Shown: piece by piece, positions 28,405 to 42,221 of the stretch | Position numbering within the stretch: position 1 is the stretch's first letter | Layout of the letters: every line of letters starts with the position of its first letter | Assembly: GCA_015654635.1 (NCBI GenBank) | Contig: JAATGP010000004.1 | Location: 62,001-126,000 of the forward strand | Length of the DNA: 64,000 nucleotides | Source: Alphaproteobacteria bacterium | GTDB taxonomy: Bacteria > Pseudomonadota > Alphaproteobacteria > Micropepsales > Micropepsaceae | Direction of reading: 5' to 3' | Translations under genes and position numbers: made by a program | Notes under the pieces: generated by a model | Database searches by the model: none | Seen by the model: only the letters and a program-made list of their open reading frames with translations | What the model was told of the DNA's origin: nothing

Positions 28405-29301
28405 TTAGCCCTCGCGCTTGCCCGGGATGATGCGCCCGCTGAGCGCCCGCAAGCTTTGCCAGTTGCGCTCGATGGCGGGGCGAAGATCGGCTGCGGTCAT
28501 GCCCGATTTCTGGAAACGCCGCTGCAGCGACAGATAAAGATCGAGCGCTTCATCGGAGAAATCGGGCTCGATGGTGACGGCGTAACGCTTGCCATCGAAG
28601 ATCTCATAAACCGGCCAGAGACCGGAACGCACCGCAAGGCGCACCAGCTCCAGCCCCAAAGCGGGCTCGGATTTCCAACCCGTGGGGCATGGCGAGAGGA
28701 TGTGGAGAAAACGGAAACCCTTTTGCGCCACGGCATGGGCGAATTTCTTCTGGGTGTCGTCGGCATGGGCGAGCGACACCGACGCGGCATAGGGAATGCG
28801 ATGGGCTGCCATCACCGCCAGAATGTCTTTCTTCTGCTCCAGCTTGCCTTCCAGCGTGTTGGAGGTGACGGCGCCTTGCGGCGTGGCGGAGGAGCGCTGA
28901 CCGCCGGTATTGCCGTAGATTTCGTTGTCATAGCAGATGAAGAGAATGTCTTCATTGCGCTCTGCCGCCGCCGACAGCGTGGCGAAACCGATATCGAAGG
29001 TGCCGCCATCGCCCGCCAGCACGATGATGCGGGTAGGATCGCCATTGAGGGCTGCCACCGAGGCCAATCCGCTCGCCACCGCAGGCGCGGAAGCAAAAGT
29101 CGACATGATGGTGGGTACGCCAAAAGTCGATTGCGGAAAGGTGCCGCCCGCAACGGCGCCGCAACAGGCCGGAATGACAAGGTGAACGGGGTTGGCACCG
29201 ACCGCGCGGCGCAGCATCTGCAGCGTGATCGACATACCGCAGCCGCCGCAATTGGTGTTGCCTTGGCGGAAAATGGCGGCGGTGTTGCAAATCTCGTTCA
29301 T
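28405..29301 (-). CDS. 2-oxoacid:acceptor oxidoreductase, beta (TPP-binding) subunit
   Basis: NTNCGGCGMSITLQML..., VLAGDGGTFDIGFATLSAAAERNEDILFICYDNEIYGNTGGQRSSATP. Confidence 0.9.
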   Translation of the reverse strand: MNEICNTAAIFRQGNTNCGGCGMSITLQMLRRAVGANPVHLVIPACCGAVAGGTFPQSTFGVPTIMSTFASAPAVASGLASVAALNGDPTRIIVLAGDGGTFDIGFATLSAAAERNEDILFICYDNEIYGNTGGQRSSATPQGAVTSNTLEGKLEQKKDILAVMAAHRIPYAASVSLAHADDTQKKFAHAVAQKGFRFLHILSPCPTGWKSEPALGLELVRLAVRSGLWPVYEIFDGKRYAVTIEPDFSDEALDLYLSLQRRFQKSGMTAADLRPAIERNWQSLRALSGRIIPGKREG

Positions 29302-30461
29302 CACACCGCCTCCATCAGCATCGGGGCGCCAGAGGCTTGCCGCGCGGTGATATCGGAGACGATTTTGGCGATGTGCTCGGGGCGGACATCGCCACCGCCA
29401 AGCCCAGTGAGATAATTCTGCACGACAGCACCCGGATCGGCCAAGGCGCGGATATCGCTCCACAACACCCCGCCAAGGCCAAGGCCGATATTGCGGTCGA
29501 GAACGGCGATCCGTTTCTTGCCCGCGAAAACGGCGGCAATCGCATCGACCGGCAAAGGCCGGAACAGACGAACGCGCAGCGAGCCGACACGCGCGCCCGC
29601 CTCCCGCAGCGCATCGACCACAGCTTCGGCGGTGATGCCCATGGTGCCCATGGAGACAATCAGCGTGTCGGCATCCTCTGCGCGATAGGGCACAATTGCG
29701 CCAGCCAGGGCGCGGCCAAAGAGGATTTCAAAGTCCCGGCGGATTTCGTCATAAACGCCCGGGGCGCCCAGCATGGCGGTGTGATGCTGAAAGCGGTGAC
29801 ACTCGGTCTGATGCGGCTGCTCCATTTGCCCCAGCGTATGGGGAACAGATTCCAGACGATGGGGAATGTCCGTGAGCGGCAGGAAATCATCCACCAGCGC
29901 TTGCGGTGGAACCTCCACCGGCGCCACGTTATGCGAAAGGATGAAGCCTTCCATGCTGACCATCACCGGCATCATTACGCGCGCCTCTTCGGCTAACCGG
30001 AACGCGGAGAGCACGGTGTCGAAGACTTCCTGATTGCTGGCGCAGAAAAACTGGATCAGACCCGCATCGCGCAAGAGCAAGGCATCGCCCTGATCGGCCC
30101 AGATGTTCCATGGCGGACCCAGCGTCCGATTGGCCACAGACATGACGATGGGCAGGCGCAAATTGGCCGCCGCGATGCAGTTTTCCACCATATAGGCGAG
30201 GCCGTTGGAGGAGGTGGCGGTGAAGCTGCGGGCCCCGGCGGCGGAACCGCCGATGCAGACCCCCATGGCGCTATGCTCGCTCTCGACGCGGACAACGCGG
30301 CCTTTTTCGATCTTCTGATTGCAGAGATATTCCATGCACTCGGTCGAGGGCGTGATGGGATAGACGCCGCTGACGAAGCCTTTGCCCTTGCGATTGGCCC
30401 GCGCCGCCAGCGTGGCCGACAAAGCGGCGGCATGATTGGCGCTGAGAAGCTGCGTGCTCAT
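29301..30461 (-). CDS. 2-oxoacid:acceptor oxidoreductase, alpha subunit
   Basis: GVYPITPSTECMEYL...ESEHSAMGVCIGGSAAGARSFTATSSNGLAYMVE. Confidence 0.9.
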   Translation of the reverse strand: MSTQLLSANHAAALSATLAARANRKGKGFVSGVYPITPSTECMEYLCNQKIEKGRVVRVESEHSAMGVCIGGSAAGARSFTATSSNGLAYMVENCIAAANLRLPIVMSVANRTLGPPWNIWADQGDALLLRDAGLIQFFCASNQEVFDTVLSAFRLAEEARVMMPVMVSMEGFILSHNVAPVEVPPQALVDDFLPLTDIPHRLESVPHTLGQMEQPHQTECHRFQHHTAMLGAPGVYDEIRRDFEILFGRALAGAIVPYRAEDADTLIVSMGTMGITAEAVVDALREAGARVGSLRVRLFRPLPVDAIAAVFAGKKRIAVLDRNIGLGLGGVLWSDIRALADPGAVVQNYLTGLGGGDVRPEHIAKIVSDITARQASGAPMLMEAV

Positions 30462-32680
30462 AGCCGCTTCTCCTGCATTTCAATGCCGGCGCGGGGACAT
30501 TCGGCGACGCACATGCCACAGCCTTTGCAATAATCGGGATCGACCCGGTAACGCCCGCCCCTCTGTGCGATCACCCCTTCGGGACAGCTGAGGAGGCAAG
30601 TGTCGCAGAGCGTGCAATGACCGCAGGAAAAACAGCGCGAGGCCTCCGCGGCGGTTTCAAGACCGAGATTGGTCTCGGCAAAATTTCCGGCGAAGGCCGC
30701 AGGATGGATAAGACGGTCGGCATGCGGCGGCGCGACGGCGAAAGCATCAAAGCGGATTTGGCCGGGTGCCACCGGCAAGGCTTCGTCTTTCGCGAGGGCG
30801 AGCGCATGCGTGCGTGTCAGGATGGCCTGAGCAGCTTTGCGGCCACTGCCGATGGCGTGGGTGACGGTGCCTTCGCCGCCTGCGCAATCGCCCGCGAAAT
30901 AGACCGCCAGCGCCTCTTCGCCATGATAGGCGCGGCCAGCGCGCACGCTCCAGCCAGTGGGCAACAGATCGTGGTCGTTAGCCTGGCCCAATGCCAAAAG
31001 AATTCTATTGGCCGTGAGCGTGGCGGTGCGCGCGGTGGCGACAGGGCTGCGGCGGCCACTGGCATCGGCGGGACCGGCCTCCATTTCCGCCAACACGACA
31101 TCGGCCTGCGCGCTCCGTTCGTGGATGGCGATGGGCTGGCGATAGGGCAGCAGGGCGACGCCCTCGCGTTCGGCTTCCGCAATCTCTTCGGCAATCGCTG
31201 GCATGTCCTCGCGTGCGCGGCGATAGACCAGCTTCACCGTGCCGGCGCCACAGCGCAGCGCGGTGCGGGCGCAATCGATGGCGGTGTTGCCCCCGCCGAC
31301 CACGACCACGGTGCCCGATAAGGTCTCGGGCCGTTCTTTAACACGGGCGAGGAAGGCAAGGCCCTGCTCCACATTGCCAGCGCTTTCGCCTGCGATGCCG
31401 AGGGTTTTGGACACGCCAAAGCCGACTGCGATCACGACGCCATCGTGATCCTTGGCGAGGGTGGCGAGATCGGCTTTGCCAATCGGCGTGCTGAGGCGGG
31501 TTTTGATACCGAGCGCGAGGATGCGGCTAAGATCGCGCTGCAGCACATCCGGCGGCAAGCGGAAAGCGGGAATGCCGCTGGCCAGCACGCCGCCGAGTTC
31601 GGCCCCCGCCTCATAGATCGTTACCGCATGCCCGGCGCGGGCGAGCTGATAGGCGGCGCTGAGACCCGCGGGGCCGCCGCCCACCACGGCGATATGCTGG
31701 GGATGCAAAATGTCCTCGCGCGGGATCGCGTAAGTGCTGCTGTCACCCACCAGCCGCTCCAGGCTGCGGATGTTCACGGCGCCATCGAAAGCGGCGCGGT
31801 TGCAGGCATTCATGCAAGGGGCGGGGCAGACCCGTCCGCATACGGATGGCAGCGGCTGGGTCTCGAACAGCAGCGCGGCGGCGTCTTCGCTGTTGCCCTT
31901 GTTCAGCGCCTGCACAAAACCAACGACGTCATTGCCCGCGGGACAGGCGTGATTGCAGGGCGCGGGCGGCTCGACATAGGCCGGAAGCTGGTTGCTCCAA
32001 TTGCCGGTTTTGAGCGTCACCGGAATATCGGCGTGGTGTTCCAAGGTGGGTTTGACCGGCGGCGGCGGGGCGCGATGGGCGGGGGCGATGGGCGCGGTCT
32101 GGCGCGGGTCTTCCATGGCGACCGTGGCGAAGGCGGCTTCGGCGGCGGGCAAGTCGCTGGAGAGGCCGAGATGGGCATAAGCCTTCTCCAGCACCGTGAG
32201 CGGCAAGCCCAGGATGCGGGCGTAAGCCCCCAGGATGGTGGTGTTGATGATGACGACCGAGGCCGAGCCGATGCCATGCTCGCGCGCGATGGCGGTGGCA
32301 TCCAAAACGGCGAAACGATACGGCGCGAAGCGGCCCCCAAAATGCGCAAGCGGCTGGGGCGTGTTGAGCAAGAGCAGCGCACCGGGCGAGGCGCCGTCCA
32401 AGATATGCGGACCCAGCAATGCCTCATCGAGCACCAGAAGATGGCCGGGACGATAGACCTTGTTGGCATTCCTGATAGGGGCGCGGTCGACGCGGGCATA
32501 CGCCTGCACCGGAGCCCCGGCGCGCTCGCTGCCGTAATCGCCGAAGGTCTGCACATGAAAGCCGAGCTGGCCGAAGAGACCTGCGATCAGCTTGGCGCAG
32601 GTGACACCGCCCTGCCCGCCACGGCCGTGGACGCGCACCTCCAAAGGAAGGTCAAGGCCGGATATCTCCGCGTGGTCCAT
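30458..32680 (-). CDS. Fused 2-oxoacid oxidoreductase gamma / GltD-like FAD-NAD(P) / 4Fe-4S ferredoxin protein
   Basis: VRVHGRGGQGGVTCAKLIAG (gamma); HIAVVGGGPAGLSAAYQLARAGHAVTIYEA and VVVVGGGNTAIDCARTA (GltD-like); CFSCGHCTLCDTCLLSCPEG...CKGCGMCVAECP. Confidence 0.88.
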   Translation of the reverse strand: MDHAEISGLDLPLEVRVHGRGGQGGVTCAKLIAGLFGQLGFHVQTFGDYGSERAGAPVQAYARVDRAPIRNANKVYRPGHLLVLDEALLGPHILDGASPGALLLLNTPQPLAHFGGRFAPYRFAVLDATAIAREHGIGSASVVIINTTILGAYARILGLPLTVLEKAYAHLGLSSDLPAAEAAFATVAMEDPRQTAPIAPAHRAPPPPVKPTLEHHADIPVTLKTGNWSNQLPAYVEPPAPCNHACPAGNDVVGFVQALNKGNSEDAAALLFETQPLPSVCGRVCPAPCMNACNRAAFDGAVNIRSLERLVGDSSTYAIPREDILHPQHIAVVGGGPAGLSAAYQLARAGHAVTIYEAGAELGGVLASGIPAFRLPPDVLQRDLSRILALGIKTRLSTPIGKADLATLAKDHDGVVIAVGFGVSKTLGIAGESAGNVEQGLAFLARVKERPETLSGTVVVVGGGNTAIDCARTALRCGAGTVKLVYRRAREDMPAIAEEIAEAEREGVALLPYRQPIAIHERSAQADVVLAEMEAGPADASGRRSPVATARTATLTANRILLALGQANDHDLLPTGWSVRAGRAYHGEEALAVYFAGDCAGGEGTVTHAIGSGRKAAQAILTRTHALALAKDEALPVAPGQIRFDAFAVAPPHADRLIHPAAFAGNFAETNLGLETAAEASRCFSCGHCTLCDTCLLSCPEGVIAQRGGRYRVDPDYCKGCGMCVAECPRAGIEMQEKRL

Positions 32681-33200
32681 TGTTGTTTCCGCCCGCATTG
32701 GACCAAAGCCTAATCCGCCGCCCCTCAGCCGATATGACGAATATCAACCGCGCGACTCTCGCGCATGATTTTCGCCGCTTTGCGGGCGCGATGGCATGGG
32801 GCGGGACGGCGCGGGGGATGTGCGGCGCCGCAGCGTGGAAGAATGTAAGGCGCCGCGATGGGGGCGTGACCGCTCCATGCTTGTGCCGGGGATGAGGCGA
32901 CACAATCTGCCCCGCGCGTGGTGGTGTGCCGCGGGGAGTGGGCCCGGCCCGCGCACCGGTTTGAAGCATCCGGCGCGTTGCCCGCCGTCATGCGACCGAT
33001 GCTTGGCCGGGATGACCGTTGGCCTGGACGCCCCTATAGCCCTCTAAACCATTGAAACGACATGCTTCACCTATCGCGACCCTTGCCGTCGCAGGGACGA
33101 AAAGCGGGCGACGGGGGGCGTTTGGGCGGCTATAACGCCTTGGTGTCGGCGGCTGGACGAGTCGCGGACAGAATCTCTCATTCCAGTACGGACACGAACG

Positions 33201-34487
<1,287 letters not shown>

Positions 34488-34565
34488 CCAATCCCCATGG
34501 GCTTTTGGCATAATGCGCCTCTGGCCGAATTGAACCTTGGCCTTGGCGCTGTTATGCAGGGAATC

Positions 34566-34952
34566 ATGGCGAAGAAAAAACCCTACGACTGCTCGAAGTG
34601 TCCGGGCTATTGCTGCTCGTATCACATCATCCCGGTGACCGAGAAAGACCTGAAGCGTCTGGCCGATCATTTCGGGCTCAGCGTCGAAGCGGCGAAGAAG
34701 AAGTTCGTCACCAAAGGCCGCCCCGAAGATAAAAAGGATGGGCCTTATAAGATCCGCCGTAAGGCCGACGAGCATTTCGGTAAGATCTGCCGCTTCTTCG
34801 ATCAGGAAAATCGCCGTTGCGGCGTCTATACGGCGCGCATGACGATCTGCCGGACCTATCCGTCGGGTCGCTGCGGCTATTACGAGTTTTTGAAGATCGA
34901 GCGCGCCACGCAAGACGACAAGGATTTGGTCGCGGGGACGTGGAACGACTGA
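34566..34952 (+). CDS. YkgJ-type cysteine-cluster protein
   Basis: CSKCPGYCCSYHIIPV...KICRFFDQENRRCGVYTARMTICRTYP. Confidence 0.85.
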   Translation: MAKKKPYDCSKCPGYCCSYHIIPVTEKDLKRLADHFGLSVEAAKKKFVTKGRPEDKKDGPYKIRRKADEHFGKICRFFDQENRRCGVYTARMTICRTYPSGRCGYYEFLKIERATQDDKDLVAGTWND

Positions 34953-34959
34953 TCCAACC

Positions 34960-35130
34960 TGTCATTCCCGGCCAAGCGTCCTGAGCGAAAGTGATCGATA
35001 CGAGGGGAAGGGAACCCAGGTCGCGACAGTGGCACATCGATACAGAAGAAGTCGTGCCGATTCTTGAGATCAGCTCCGCCCAAACACCTGGGTCCCCTTC
35101 CCTCGCGCAACGCGCTCGCCGGAGATGACA
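34960..35130. repeat. Dispersed imperfect inverted repeat, A family, copy 1
   Basis: tgtcattcccgg...cgaggggaagggaacccaggt ... acctgggtccccttccctcg...gctcgccggagatgaca. Confidence 0.8.
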
Positions 35131-35204
35131 ATCAGCAAGTATTCGCCTGCGAGAAATCGCGCGAAGACTTTACGGTCCCCGCGTGCATCAAGGCGCCGCG
35201 ATGC

Positions 35205-35525
35205 TCAGGCCTCGGCCCAAAATGAGATTTTGAACGGCCCGTAGGGGTCGGCGCGATAGCCTCTTGTTGTCATGCATTGATAGAATGCATTGGCGTGACG
35301 CATATACTGGAAGCCATCGCTCCCCGTATAGTGAAAGCCATAGGGTGCCCCGACCCAATAAGCCGTTGTCGTTTGCCGCAGACAGGCGTTGCGGTCCTCG
35401 GAGAAGACCCACTCGCCCGCCCCAACCTTCGCGAAATTGAAATGAGCATGGTAGCGAGGGGCAGCGGTCGCTAGTCCTGTGGATAAGAGCGCTGCACAGC
35501 CGAGCAAGATCGCGAATTTCCGCAT
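35205..35525 (-). CDS. Hypothetical secreted protein
   Basis: MRKFAILLGCAALLSTGLATAAPRYHAHFNF signal peptide. Confidence 0.6.
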   Translation of the reverse strand: MRKFAILLGCAALLSTGLATAAPRYHAHFNFAKVGAGEWVFSEDRNACLRQTTTAYWVGAPYGFHYTGSDGFQYMRHANAFYQCMTTRGYRADPYGPFKISFWAEA

Positions 35526-35688
35526 GAGGATTCCTCCTTAAACGGGCGTCACTCTACCATAGGTTTGATCAGACCAACCAGCCCGAATCCAGAAAGGGCA
35601 CTGCACTATGAGCAATGATCCAAAAACACTTGGTTCGGCCCCAAGATGGGCATTTTGCCGATCACACCTTCATAATGCGGGGTTTGCG

Positions 35689-36525
35689 TTACTTTTTCCC
35701 TGTCACCAGCATCGTGCCCGGCACCGGGCGGCCTTGCCAGTGGACCATGTGGTTGAGGGGGCCATGGCCTTTGCCGAGGCCGGGGGCTGAGGCAATCGCC
35801 GCTTGCACATATTCGCGCGCTTTGGCCACCGAGACCGAGAGCGGATAACCCTTGGCGAGACCGCAAGCGATGGCGGTGGCGAGTGTGCAGCCGGTACCGT
35901 GGGTGTGGCGGGGTTTCAGGCGCGGGAAACCGAAGATGTCTTCGCCATGCTGCCACACCAGCACATCATCGATGGTGGCTTTGGAAGAATGGCCGCCTTT
36001 GATCAGCGCTGCCGCAGCGCCCATGGCGCGGATTTTGTCCGCTGCGGCCCGGATCGATTTGCGGTCGCTGCCGACCATGCCGGTGAGGCGCTTGGCTTCG
36101 GGGATATTGGGCGTGACCACTGTGGCGAGCGGGATGAGCCGTTTGATCAACGTTTTTTCGGCGGCGGGGCTGAGCAAAGCGGCGCCGCTGGTGGAGAGCA
36201 GGATGGGATCGACCACCAGCGGAATTCCCGCCGCATAGTCCGCCAACGTCTCGGCCACCACGCGCACAATCGCGGCGTTGGCCAGCATGCCGGTCTTGAT
36301 GGCATCGGCGCCGATGTCTGTCAGGCAGGCGATGATCTGCTCGCGGACCCGTCTGGGCGACAAGGCATCGACCGCGGTGACGCCCTTGGTGTTTTGCACC
36401 GTGATGGCGGTGATCGCCGTCATGGCATAGACGCCAAAGGCCGAGGCGGTTTTGATATCGGCCTGGATGCCTGCCCCGCCGGACGGGTCCGATCCGGCGA
36501 TGATGAGCAGGCGCGGCATGGTCAT
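35689..36525 (-). CDS. thiD: Hydroxymethylpyrimidine/phosphomethylpyrimidine kinase
   Basis: [56 protein letters not shown]. Confidence 0.95.
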   Translation of the reverse strand: MTMPRLLIIAGSDPSGGAGIQADIKTASAFGVYAMTAITAITVQNTKGVTAVDALSPRRVREQIIACLTDIGADAIKTGMLANAAIVRVVAETLADYAAGIPLVVDPILLSTSGAALLSPAAEKTLIKRLIPLATVVTPNIPEAKRLTGMVGSDRKSIRAAADKIRAMGAAAALIKGGHSSKATIDDVLVWQHGEDIFGFPRLKPRHTHGTGCTLATAIACGLAKGYPLSVSVAKAREYVQAAIASAPGLGKGHGPLNHMVHWQGRPVPGTMLVTGKK

Positions 36526-37868
36526 GCCGAGGCGCTCAGCACAGCGGCGGCGATGTCGTTGACGATGGTCTGCACCAGATGTTCGTCTTCGCCTTCGGCC
36601 ATGATGCGGATCAAGGGCTCGGTGCCGGATTTGCGCACCAGCACACGGCCCGTGCCTTCCAATTTGGCGCGGCCAGCCGCAATGGATTTTTGCACGCCCG
36701 CATCGTCCAGCGGCGCGCCGGCCTTGAAGCGCACGTTCTTGAGGATTTGCGGCAAGGGCTCGAAGAGGTGGCAGGCTTCGGATGCGGGCTTGCCTTCCTG
36801 CGCGATGGTAGCCAGGACCTGCAGCGCGGCGATGAGGCCATCGCCCGTGGTGCAGAAATCGTTGAGCACGATATGGCCGGATTGCTCGCCGCCGACGTTG
36901 TAGCCGCCCTTGGCCATCTCCTCGATGACATAACGGTCGCCCACCGAGGCGCGCGCCAGCATCAGACTCATGGATTGAAGATACCGCTCCAGCCCGGCAT
37001 TCGACATCACCGTGCCGACCACACCGCCGCCGCGCAGCTTTTCGGATTTGCTCCAGCTCATGGCAATGAGGGCGAGGATCTGATCGCCATCGATGATGCG
37101 GCCGTGCTCATCGGAGAGCACCAAACGGTCGGCATCGCCATCGAGCGCGATACCGAGATCGGCGCGCACTTCGCGCACCTTGGCGCACATGGCTTCCGGC
37201 GCCGTCGAGCCGCATTCCAGATTGATGTTGATGCCATTGGGTTCGACCCCGATGGGGACGATCTCCGCCCCCAGCTCCCACAGCACGGCAGGGGCGACTT
37301 TATAGGCGGCACCATTGGCGCAATCGATCACCACACGCAGACCATCGAGGCGCAGCTTGCGCGGAAAGGTGGCTTTGACGAGTTCGATATAGCGCGCCGA
37401 AGCGTCATCAATGCGTTTGGCGCGGCCGATGCGCGAGGCGGGCGCGAGGCCGTTTTCAAGCCCGTTCATCATCAAGGATTCGATCTCGGTCTCGCGCTCA
37501 TCCGAGAGCTTGCGGCCATCGGGCCCGAAGAGCTTGATGCCGTTGTCGGTGTAGACGTTGTGGGACGCCGAAATCATCACCCCCAAATCGGCGCGCAAGG
37601 AGCGCGTCAGCATGGCGACGCCCGGCGTCGGCACCGGGCCGAACTGGAACACATCCATGCCCACCGAGGTGAAACCGGCCACCAGCGCATTCTCCACCAT
37701 ATAGCCGGAGAGGCGGGTATCCTTGCCGATGACGACGCGATTCCGATGCTCGCCGCGGGTGAAGATGCGCCCCGCCGCCATGCCGACCTTCATGGCGATT
37801 TCGGGGGTCATGGGATGGGCGTTGGCCTGACCACGAATGCCATCGGTGCCGAAGAATTTGCGCGCCAT
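36522..37868 (-). CDS. glmM: Phosphoglucosamine mutase
   Basis: [16 protein letters not shown]...[24 protein letters not shown]...[11 protein letters not shown]. Confidence 0.97.
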   Translation of the reverse strand: MARKFFGTDGIRGQANAHPMTPEIAMKVGMAAGRIFTRGEHRNRVVIGKDTRLSGYMVENALVAGFTSVGMDVFQFGPVPTPGVAMLTRSLRADLGVMISASHNVYTDNGIKLFGPDGRKLSDERETEIESLMMNGLENGLAPASRIGRAKRIDDASARYIELVKATFPRKLRLDGLRVVIDCANGAAYKVAPAVLWELGAEIVPIGVEPNGININLECGSTAPEAMCAKVREVRADLGIALDGDADRLVLSDEHGRIIDGDQILALIAMSWSKSEKLRGGGVVGTVMSNAGLERYLQSMSLMLARASVGDRYVIEEMAKGGYNVGGEQSGHIVLNDFCTTGDGLIAALQVLATIAQEGKPASEACHLFEPLPQILKNVRFKAGAPLDDAGVQKSIAAGRAKLEGTGRVLVRKSGTEPLIRIMAEGEDEHLVQTIVNDIAAAVLSASA

Positions 37869-37916
37869 ACCCGTTTTCCCTCACCAAGGCCGAATAATAC
37901 CAATACCGCCTAGAGC

Positions 37917-38720
37917 TTAAATTGCCGTTGGCGGACCGCCGCTTGCGGCAGCCCAGACGGCCAGACCGGCGGCCAAAGCCGCCACGTCGTGGGTGCGGAT
38001 ATAGTCCGCTCCTTGAGAAGTTGCAAAAACTTCGGCGGCCAGCGTGGCGGCGGGCAAAGCGCTGGGCAGGCGGGCGTTTCTGAGGAAGGATTTGCGCGAA
38101 ACCCCGATCAGCACCGGCAAGCCGAAGGCGCGCTTGAGGTCCGGGATGCGGCGCAGCATCTCGTAAGAGGCTTGCGGCTGCCTGCTGAGGAACATGCCCA
38201 TGCCGGGGTCGAGGATAAGGCGGGAGGAAGCGATTCTGGCGCGTTCAAAAGCTTCCAGCCGGGCGTCGAAGAAATCCACCACGCGCTGAAAGATGGTCTC
38301 GGGCGGGATGTCGGCGACGGTGGCGCGGCCTTCGGTTTGAACCGCATGCATGACAATAAGCTTGGCGCCGCTATCGGCCAGGCGCGGGTAAAGCTCCGGA
38401 TGGGCAAAGCCGTGGATGTCGTTGAGCACCGCGACCCCCTGATCCAGCGCCCAGGCCTGCACGGCTGGCGAGAAGCTGTCGATGGAGAGAGGGACGGCCT
38501 CGGCGTGCAGCGCCACCACCACCGGGGCGAGACGGGCGATCTCGGTCTGCGGGGATACGGCCTCAGCCTTGGGATTGGAGGCGGCGGCGCCAAGATCGAG
38601 GATGGCCGCGCCATCGGTCACAAGCTGACGGGCATGGGCGAGCGCGGCCTCGGCTTTGAGGAATTGCCCGCCGTCAGAGAAAGAGTCGGTGGTGATATTG
38701 ACGATGCCAAGGATATTCAT
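37917..38720 (-). CDS. folP: Dihydropteroate synthase
   Basis: MNILGIVNITTDSFSDGGQFL...GAAILDLGAAASNP...LDPGMGMFL. Confidence 0.95.
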   Translation of the reverse strand: MNILGIVNITTDSFSDGGQFLKAEAALAHARQLVTDGAAILDLGAAASNPKAEAVSPQTEIARLAPVVVALHAEAVPLSIDSFSPAVQAWALDQGVAVLNDIHGFAHPELYPRLADSGAKLIVMHAVQTEGRATVADIPPETIFQRVVDFFDARLEAFERARIASSRLILDPGMGMFLSRQPQASYEMLRRIPDLKRAFGLPVLIGVSRKSFLRNARLPSALPAATLAAEVFATSQGADYIRTHDVAALAAGLAVWAAASGGPPTAI

Positions 38721-38727
38721 CCTTCAG

Positions 38728-38855
38728 CCTCCCCCTTGCGGCAGCGTACGAGCGAAAAATGCCGTGCATTTTTCGGGTGGGGGGAAGCCCCACCCGAAAG
38801 GTCCGCCCCCCACCCCAATTCGCTACGCGAATGGGACCTCCCCGCAAGGGGGAGG
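38728..38855. repeat. Multi-hairpin dispersed repeat, B family, copy 1
   Basis: cctcccccttgcgg (38728-38741) / ccgcaagggggagg (38842-38855), with internal cgggtgggg/ccccacccg and gaaaaatg/catttttc stems. Confidence 0.8.
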
Positions 38856-38988
38856 TTAAGGGAGGGGTTTGTCTGTTCGCCGTGTGCTGTGAGCGCCATT
38901 TCGAAGTTTTAGAACGGACGGAGCAGAATCCAAAATAGCGACCCTTCTTTTCTGCCTCCCATTGGGGCACGCGGCAGCGCGGAAAAGC

Positions 38989-39019
38989 AAAAACCCCGAC
39001 CTTTTCGGGCCGGGGTTTG
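38989..39019 (-). terminator. ftsH rho-independent terminator
   Basis: Minus-strand hairpin AAACCCCGGCCCGAAAAGGTCGGGGTTTTT. Confidence 0.75.
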
Positions 39020-39042
39020 CAGATAGTTTCGCTGGGTTGGCG

Positions 39043-40989
<1,947 letters not shown>

Positions 40990-41150
40990 AAAGAGAGCAA
41001 TGATAGTCTATCGTATAGATAGGGCGATTTCCCGCCTTTGCCAGTTGCGAAAGGGTAAGGATTTTGAGCGCTGGCGTCTATCGTTTCGCAAATCAATAGA
41101 AGGGGGCGGAAAACCCCTCTGACGTAAGGGCCGATTATGGCCCCCGGCCC

Positions 41151-42221
41151 TTAAGAGTTGGTTGGCGGTTTTGGCGGCTTGCGGGGTTTTTCTTGCTGAA
41201 CGGCCAAGGTCATAAGCCCAAAGACCCTAGCCTGTTTTGGCGCCGGGGCGATGCGGCAACCATGCAGGGTCCGCCCGCCCTGAAGGCCGCCCTCCGCCAC
41301 CGCGGCGAACAAAGATTGCAGCCGGTCAAACCGCGGGCGGTAGGGATTGCCGGATACCAGCATCAAAATCCCCGCCAGAGCCCGCAAAGCCAATTCCGGC
41401 GGGGCCTGGCCCAAGGCCAATGGGTCTATGAGAATGCCGTCAGCGTGAGGACGGCAGGCCCGCATCACCACGGCCTCCGCGGCAACCTCGAGCGCTGCCC
41501 GGGCCCGGGCCAGATGGCTGCAGGCTTCCACCAAGCGACCCGGCGTAAGCCCCAACGCCGCCAGCGCAGGCCACGCAGAGCGGATGCGCACCCGTGCAAA
41601 ACGGGTGTCGGCATTCATCGGATCGTCAATCCAGGGGTGGTTTTGAACAGCGAGGTATTCGCGCAACACCGCGCGAGAAAATGACAGCAAAGGGCGGGCG
41701 AGCTGCAGCCTCGCGAAATCCGGGTCCGGAAATGGAGCCAGCGGGCGCATGCCCGAAAGCCCATCCACACCGCTGCCGCGGGCGAGCCGCAGCAAAAAGG
41801 TCTCGGCCTGATCGTCTTCGGTATGGGCGACATAAAGGGCAGCGCGTTTCTTCCTGGCCATAGCCTCGCCCATCAAGCGGTAGCGCAAGGCACGGGCGGC
41901 GGCTTCAAGATTGTCAGACGACGGCAAGGCCGCCTCTTCGCGCAGAACAAAACCGCGTAGCCCGGCAGCCCGCGCCCAGGCCATTACCTTTCTGCCCTCT
42001 GCTTTGGCTTCCGGCCGCAAGCCGTGATCGACGCAAAAGACCAGCGGCGGCGGCAGGCCCTGCCCCTTGGCCCAATCGGCCAGCAGCAGCATCAGCGCCA
42101 GCGAGTCGCTGCCGCCCGAGACGCCAATGGCCGCTGGCCACGGCGCACCACACGCACTCATCGCCAGCGCAAAGCGCGCCCTTAAGCTTGCGTTATTTGG
42201 GGCAGAATTTTTCGCGGCCAT
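41151..42221 (-). CDS. tilS: tRNA(Ile)-lysidine synthetase
   Basis: AIGVSGGSDSLALMLLL...CVDHGLRPEAKAEGRKVMAWA; start uncertain (track ORF begins 42281). Confidence 0.92.
   Translation of the reverse strand: MAAKNSAPNNASLRARFALAMSACGAPWPAAIGVSGGSDSLALMLLLADWAKGQGLPPPLVFCVDHGLRPEAKAEGRKVMAWARAAGLRGFVLREEAALPSSDNLEAAARALRYRLMGEAMARKKRAALYVAHTEDDQAETFLLRLARGSGVDGLSGMRPLAPFPDPDFARLQLARPLLSFSRAVLREYLAVQNHPWIDDPMNADTRFARVRIRSAWPALAALGLTPGRLVEACSHLARARAALEVAAEAVVMRACRPHADGILIDPLALGQAPPELALRALAGILMLVSGNPYRPRFDRLQSLFAAVAEGGLQGGRTLHGCRIAPAPKQARVFGLMTLAVQQEKPRKPPKPPTNS

Noticed and set aside
31445-32713. 422-aa plus-strand ORF opposite the fused oxidoreductase
   Set aside because: Shadow ORF with no recognisable motifs.
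36579-37913. 444-aa plus-strand ORF opposite glmM
   Set aside because: His/Gly/Ala-rich shadow ORF; glmM is the real gene.
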